DNA of 6,755 nucleotides from DASTOB01 sp035720425. GTDB taxonomy: Bacteria; Chloroflexota; Limnocylindria; Limnocylindrales; CSP1-4. Positions 4,028 to 6,755 of this stretch are shown piece after piece; the stretch's first letter is position 1; the number at the start of each line of letters is the position of its first letter. The position numbers and the translations under genes are program-made. The stretch lies in assembly GCA_035720425.1 (NCBI GenBank), contig DASTOB010000099.1, positions 1 through 6,755 on the forward strand. Direction: 5' to 3'. Under the pieces are notes generated by a model, which saw nothing but the letters and a program-made list of their open reading frames with translations, was not told the origin of the DNA and ran no database searches.

Positions 4028-4894
4028 GTGACCGTCACCGACGCCGACCGCATCCGCGACGAGGTCCGCGACCACTACGCGGAGGCCGCCCGCGCGGCGA
4101 CCGCCCTGCGCGAGGACTCTGCCGCCCAGGCCAGCTGCTGCGGCCCCACCGGCGAGATCGTCTTCGGCAACACCCTCTACACGACCGACGAGCGGGCGGC
4201 CCTTCCGGACGCCGCCGTCCTGGCCAGCCTCGGCTGCGGCAACCCGACCGCGGTGGCCGAGCTGCGCGAGGGCGAGATCGTGCTCGACCTCGGTTCCGGC
4301 GGCGGCATCGACGTGCTCCTGTCGGCGCGCCGCGTCGGTCCCGGCGGACGCGCCTTCGGGCTCGACATGACCGACGACATGCTCGACCTCGCGCGCCGCA
4401 ACGCGGCCGACGCCGGCGCCACGAACGTCGAGTTCCTCAAGGGCACGATCGAGGCGATCCCGCTCGCGGGGTCGACCGTCGACGTCGTGATCAGCAACTG
4501 CGTCATCAACCTGTCTGCCGACAAGGGTGCCGTGTTCCGCGAGATCGCCCGGGTCCTCCGACCCGGCGGCCGCGTCGGCGTGAGCGACGTCGTGGCGGAC
4601 GACAGCCTGTCCGCCGATGAGCGGGCCGAGCGCGGCAGCTTCGCCGGCTGCATCGCCGGCGCGCTGTCGTTCGCGGAGTACCGCGCCGGTCTCGAGGCCG
4701 TCGGCCTGACCGGGATCGAGGTCAGGCCCACGCACGCGGTGGCCGACGGCCTGTACGGGGCGATCGTCCGGGCGACCAAGCCGGCCGACTGGACACCGGA
4801 CGCGATCCGGGAGCCGTCGGTGCCGTTGCCGGCGGCGCGACTCCTCGCGGTCGTCGGCGAGGCGGGGTGCTGCGGCGGCGGGGGCTGCTGCTAG
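4028..4894 (+). CDS. arsM: Arsenite S-adenosylmethionine methyltransferase
   Basis: This cytosolic enzyme of 288 residues methylates As(III) stepwise using S-adenosylmethionine. The Rossmann SAM-binding motif is at 86-95 (LDLGSGGGID). The acidic residue after strand 2 is in FGLDMTDDML (110-119), followed by the partner segment IEAIPL (141-146). Conserved arsenic-ligand cysteines are present at Cys70 (SLGCGNP), Cys158 (ISNCVINL) and Cys208 (FAGCIAG), matching the three catalytic cysteines of characterised ArsM proteins. An N-terminal Cys37-Cys38 pair (ASCCGP) also fits the family. The C-terminus ends in CCGGGGCC (281-288), two further vicinal pairs. The start is GTG 4028 with AAGGAG 7 nt upstream, and total length is typical. 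It is the second gene of an ArsR-regulated unit. Methylated products may be volatile or exported. Its TAG stop overlaps the stop of the convergent oxidoreductase gene. Confidence 0.95.
   Translation: MTVTDADRIRDEVRDHYAEAARAATALREDSAAQASCCGPTGEIVFGNTLYTTDERAALPDAAVLASLGCGNPTAVAELREGEIVLDLGSGGGIDVLLSARRVGPGGRAFGLDMTDDMLDLARRNAADAGATNVEFLKGTIEAIPLAGSTVDVVISNCVINLSADKGAVFREIARVLRPGGRVGVSDVVADDSLSADERAERGSFAGCIAGALSFAEYRAGLEAVGLTGIEVRPTHAVADGLYGAIVRATKPADWTPDAIREPSVPLPAARLLAVVGEAGCCGGGGCC
4891..4894. other. Shared palindromic stop CTAG of convergent genes
   Basis: CTAG is its own reverse complement. arsM ends with TAG at 4892-4894, and the oxidoreductase ends with TAG on the complement of 4891-4893, so the two convergent genes overlap by 4 bp. 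There is no room for an intrinsic terminator between them. Confidence 0.95.
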
Positions 4895-6129
4895 GCGCTG
4901 CGCTGCGGGCCCAGGTCGGAGCCGCCGGTCTCAACCGGGAACGGCAGGGCCACCGGGTCCGGGGTGATCCGGCTTCGGCCCGTTGCATCGAACCGGTCGA
5001 GGCCGAGGTTGGCGAGATCCACCACGTCGGACCGCCCGTCGAGGGCGAGATCGGCCGCCGCCCGCGCCAGCGCCGGGCCCCACATCATCCCGTGGCCGCC
5101 CGCGGAGGCGACGGTCACCCCCGCGATCGGGCCTCCGTCATGGCCGAGCGCGGGCCCGATGATCGGCAGGTGGTCCGGCGTATAGTCGATCGTGGCCGCC
5201 CAGATCTTGCGGGTGCCGACGCCGCGGACGGATGGCACGAGCCCATCGAGCCGGGCACGGATCCGGTCGTGATACGGCCAATCAATCGAGCGCGCCTCGC
5301 CGGGCGCCTCGTTCGGGTTGCTCCAGCCGAACAGCAGGCCCCCCTCCTCGAGGCGCCAGTACAGCCCCTCGCCGATGTCGAACACCATCGGCATCCGGTC
5401 GACGTCGAAGTCGCGGTGCGGCTCGAGAACGCAGACCGTGTGGCGGGTCGCCCCGACCGGAATGGGGATCCCGGCCAGCCGGCCGACCTCGGCGAGTCCC
5501 GGACCGCCGGTCAGGATGACCCGATCGGCGTCGATCGGCCCGCCATCCGTGTCCACGCCGACGACCCGCCGCGCGCCATCGGGCTCGCTTTCCGTCCGCA
5601 GCCCCGTCAGCGCCGTCCGCTCACGAACGTCGACCCCGGCCGAGCGGAGCGCGAGCGAGTACGCGCGGACGTTCCGAACGGGGTCGATGCAGCCGTCGGT
5701 GTCGAGGAAGCTGCCGCCGCGATGGCCCTCCGGCGCGAGCGTCGGGATCGCGCGCACCGCCTCCGCCGCGCTGAGCCAGCGAACGTCGAGACCGGCGTCG
5801 CGCTGCATCGCCACCCGCACGCGCCCGGCGCGTTCGTCCGCCTCGGTCACGGCGAGGATCAGGTATCCGAGCTCGCGGAAGCCCGAATCCGTCCCGATGA
5901 GCTCCGCCTGGCGGCGGTAGAAGTCGATCGACCAGCGGCCGAGCGCGACGGTCTCCGGCGTCCCGCCCTGGGCGCGGACGATGCCGGCCGCCCGCGAGCT
6001 CGCGCCCATCCCGACGAGGCCACGCTCGATGACGATCACCCGGCGAGCGCCGCTCGTGGCCGCGAACCACGCCGCCCAGCCGCCGATCGTCCCCGCGCCG
6101 ACAACGACCAGGTCGGCTCGCTCGGTCAC
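4891..6129 (-). CDS. FAD-dependent oxidoreductase, DAO family (sarcosine/glycine oxidase-like)
   Basis: This is a 412-residue flavoprotein, likely cytosolic. The N-terminal dinucleotide-binding fold shows GAGTIGG (11-17) and the acidic residue of strand 2 in VIVIERG (31-37). The FAD-contacting segment GASSRAAG (42-49) follows. DTDGCIDP (143-150) resembles the conserved region of sarcosine oxidase-type enzymes, and DYTPDHLPIIGP (315-326) plus ASAGGHGMMWGP (341-352) are the C-terminal FAD motifs of the DAO family (PF01266). The likely reaction is oxidation of an N-alkyl amino acid or similar amine; glycerol-3-phosphate oxidation is a weaker alternative. The substrate cannot be read. The start is GTG 6129, preceded by GAGGG about 7 nt upstream. 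It overlaps the stop of the upstream phosphodiesterase gene as GTGA, so the pair is translationally coupled. The ATG frame at 6162 would sit deeper inside that gene. Confidence 0.88.
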   Translation of the reverse strand: MTERADLVVVGAGTIGGWAAWFAATSGARRVIVIERGLVGMGASSRAAGIVRAQGGTPETVALGRWSIDFYRRQAELIGTDSGFRELGYLILAVTEADERAGRVRVAMQRDAGLDVRWLSAAEAVRAIPTLAPEGHRGGSFLDTDGCIDPVRNVRAYSLALRSAGVDVRERTALTGLRTESEPDGARRVVGVDTDGGPIDADRVILTGGPGLAEVGRLAGIPIPVGATRHTVCVLEPHRDFDVDRMPMVFDIGEGLYWRLEEGGLLFGWSNPNEAPGEARSIDWPYHDRIRARLDGLVPSVRGVGTRKIWAATIDYTPDHLPIIGPALGHDGGPIAGVTVASAGGHGMMWGPALARAAADLALDGRSDVVDLANLGLDRFDATGRSRITPDPVALPFPVETGGSDLGPQRSA

Positions 6130-6755
6130 GGCGATCCCTCGAGGGCGGCCGCCTCGACGCACTGCGCGATCACCCCGAGGCGGTCGAGGCGAGCGGCCGT
6201 CGCGCGCCGCCGCACGGTCCAGGCCGCGAGCTCGAGCCCCGCCGCGCGGACGGCCGCCGCGGTCGCCGGCGTGATCGCCCGCCAGTCGACGCTGATCGCC
6301 GTGCAGCCGAGCTCGGCCGCGAGGGCGACCGTGTCGGCCGACAGGTCGACGGCGTTGAGCCAGCGTGGCCAGTCCGGGCGCGCCCGGGCGATCGCGCGCA
6401 GGGCGAACGGCTCGAACGATGAGACGGCCGCCCGCTCGAGCGCCGCCCCGCGACCGGATTCGAGAACGGCGACGAGGGCGTCGATCCCGTCCCCCGGGTC
6501 GCCCTTCAACTCGACGTCGAGGAAGGCGTCACGGGGGACGGCGGCAAGGACGTCGGCGAGGGTCGGGACGCCGTAGCGGGCGAGCTCCGCCGCGGTCAGG
6601 TCGCCGGCGCGGTCCGGCCGGCCCTGGACGCGGGCGAGCGTGTCGTCGTGGAGCAGGATCGGCTGGCCGTCGGCGCACAGCTGGACGTCGAACTCGAGGC
6701 CGTCGCATCCGGGGACCGCGAGGGCGGCGAGGAGTGCCGGCAGCGTGTTCTCCGG
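6126..6755 (-). CDS. Glycerophosphodiester phosphodiesterase family protein (N-terminus cut by window edge)
   Basis: This GDPD-family enzyme hydrolyses glycerophosphodiesters to glycerol-3-phosphate and an alcohol. The frame is open to the window edge, so the 209 visible codons lack only the first residues, including the expected HRG. The visible part begins with PENTLPAL, the classic motif after HRG. GLEFDVQL (19-26) supplies metal ligands Glu21 and Asp23, and LLHDDTLAR (34-42) gives the second catalytic His36. DVELKG (80-85) carries another ligand glutamate, followed by SSFEPFAL and AWTV. The TTG at 6509 (codon 83) is inside the domain and is not a start. The C-terminal end departs from the usual WTVND...GVDGIITD pattern (here WTVRRR...GVIAQCVE), and the stretch between HD and the VPTLADVL segment is short. 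Its stop overlaps the oxidoreductase GTG. The family is confident, the exact substrate unknown. Confidence 0.9.
   Translation of the reverse strand, partial: PENTLPALLAALAVPGCDGLEFDVQLCADGQPILLHDDTLARVQGRPDRAGDLTAAELARYGVPTLADVLAAVPRDAFLDVELKGDPGDGIDALVAVLESGRGAALERAAVSSFEPFALRAIARARPDWPRWLNAVDLSADTVALAAELGCTAISVDWRAITPATAAAVRAAGLELAAWTVRRRATAARLDRLGVIAQCVEAAALEGSP

Noticed and set aside
6126..6509. Short GDPD frame starting at TTG 6509
   Set aside because: The same frame continues upstream with PENTLPAL, GLEFDVQL and LLHDDTLAR to the window edge, so the TTG is internal.
4867..6576. Open frame of 569 codons on the plus strand
   Set aside because: It lies opposite the oxidoreductase and GDPD genes, is Arg/Pro/Asp rich with no family resemblance, and is a typical mirror frame of GC-rich coding DNA.

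Overview
This is a GC-rich bacterial window (roughly 70% G+C) with ordinary sigma-70-like promoters, clear Shine-Dalgarno sites and some GTG starts. Overall composition and gene content suggest Chloroflexota (Limnocylindria-like), with a high-GC actinobacterium as the alternative. This is an impression, because no rRNA or other marker gene is present.

Layout from left to right. (1) The 3' end of an ArsP/YraQ-type permease is followed 11 nt later by a 79-residue CAKC thioredoxin-like protein. (2) A promoter, a fluoride riboswitch (crcB motif) and a translational expression platform precede a CPA2-type cation:proton antiporter. (3) A 290-bp gene-free stretch holds two sets of short tandem repeats and an 11-bp inverted repeat. 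(4) On the minus strand lie an EamA/DMT transporter and, upstream of it, an ArsR-family repressor. (5) A compact divergent promoter/operator separates arsR from a rightward pair: a 70-residue unknown protein with a Cys-Cys pair, then arsM (As(III) S-adenosylmethionine methyltransferase). (6) Convergent with arsM, and sharing its CTAG stop tetranucleotide, a minus-strand pair encodes a glycerophosphodiester phosphodiesterase (cut by the window edge) and a DAO-family FAD oxidoreductase joined by a 4-bp GTGA overlap.

Functionally, the window looks like a toxic-ion defence island. The ArsR protein carries the cysteines expected for As(III) sensing and probably represses both itself and the orf70-arsM unit through a TATTGAC-N4-GTCAATA operator that overlaps the arsM -10 box. 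ArsM methylates arsenite. The permease plus thioredoxin pair is a common companion of arsenic modules. The antiporter belongs to a separate fluoride response: the aptamer begins where transcription from the predicted promoter should start, and the downstream RNA can form two mutually exclusive folds that would hide or expose the ribosome binding site. The GDPD/oxidoreductase pair appears to be unrelated metabolism.

The best candidates for something new are the fluoride riboswitch-antiporter unit with its three-arm switch, and the small Cys-Cys protein co-transcribed with arsM.
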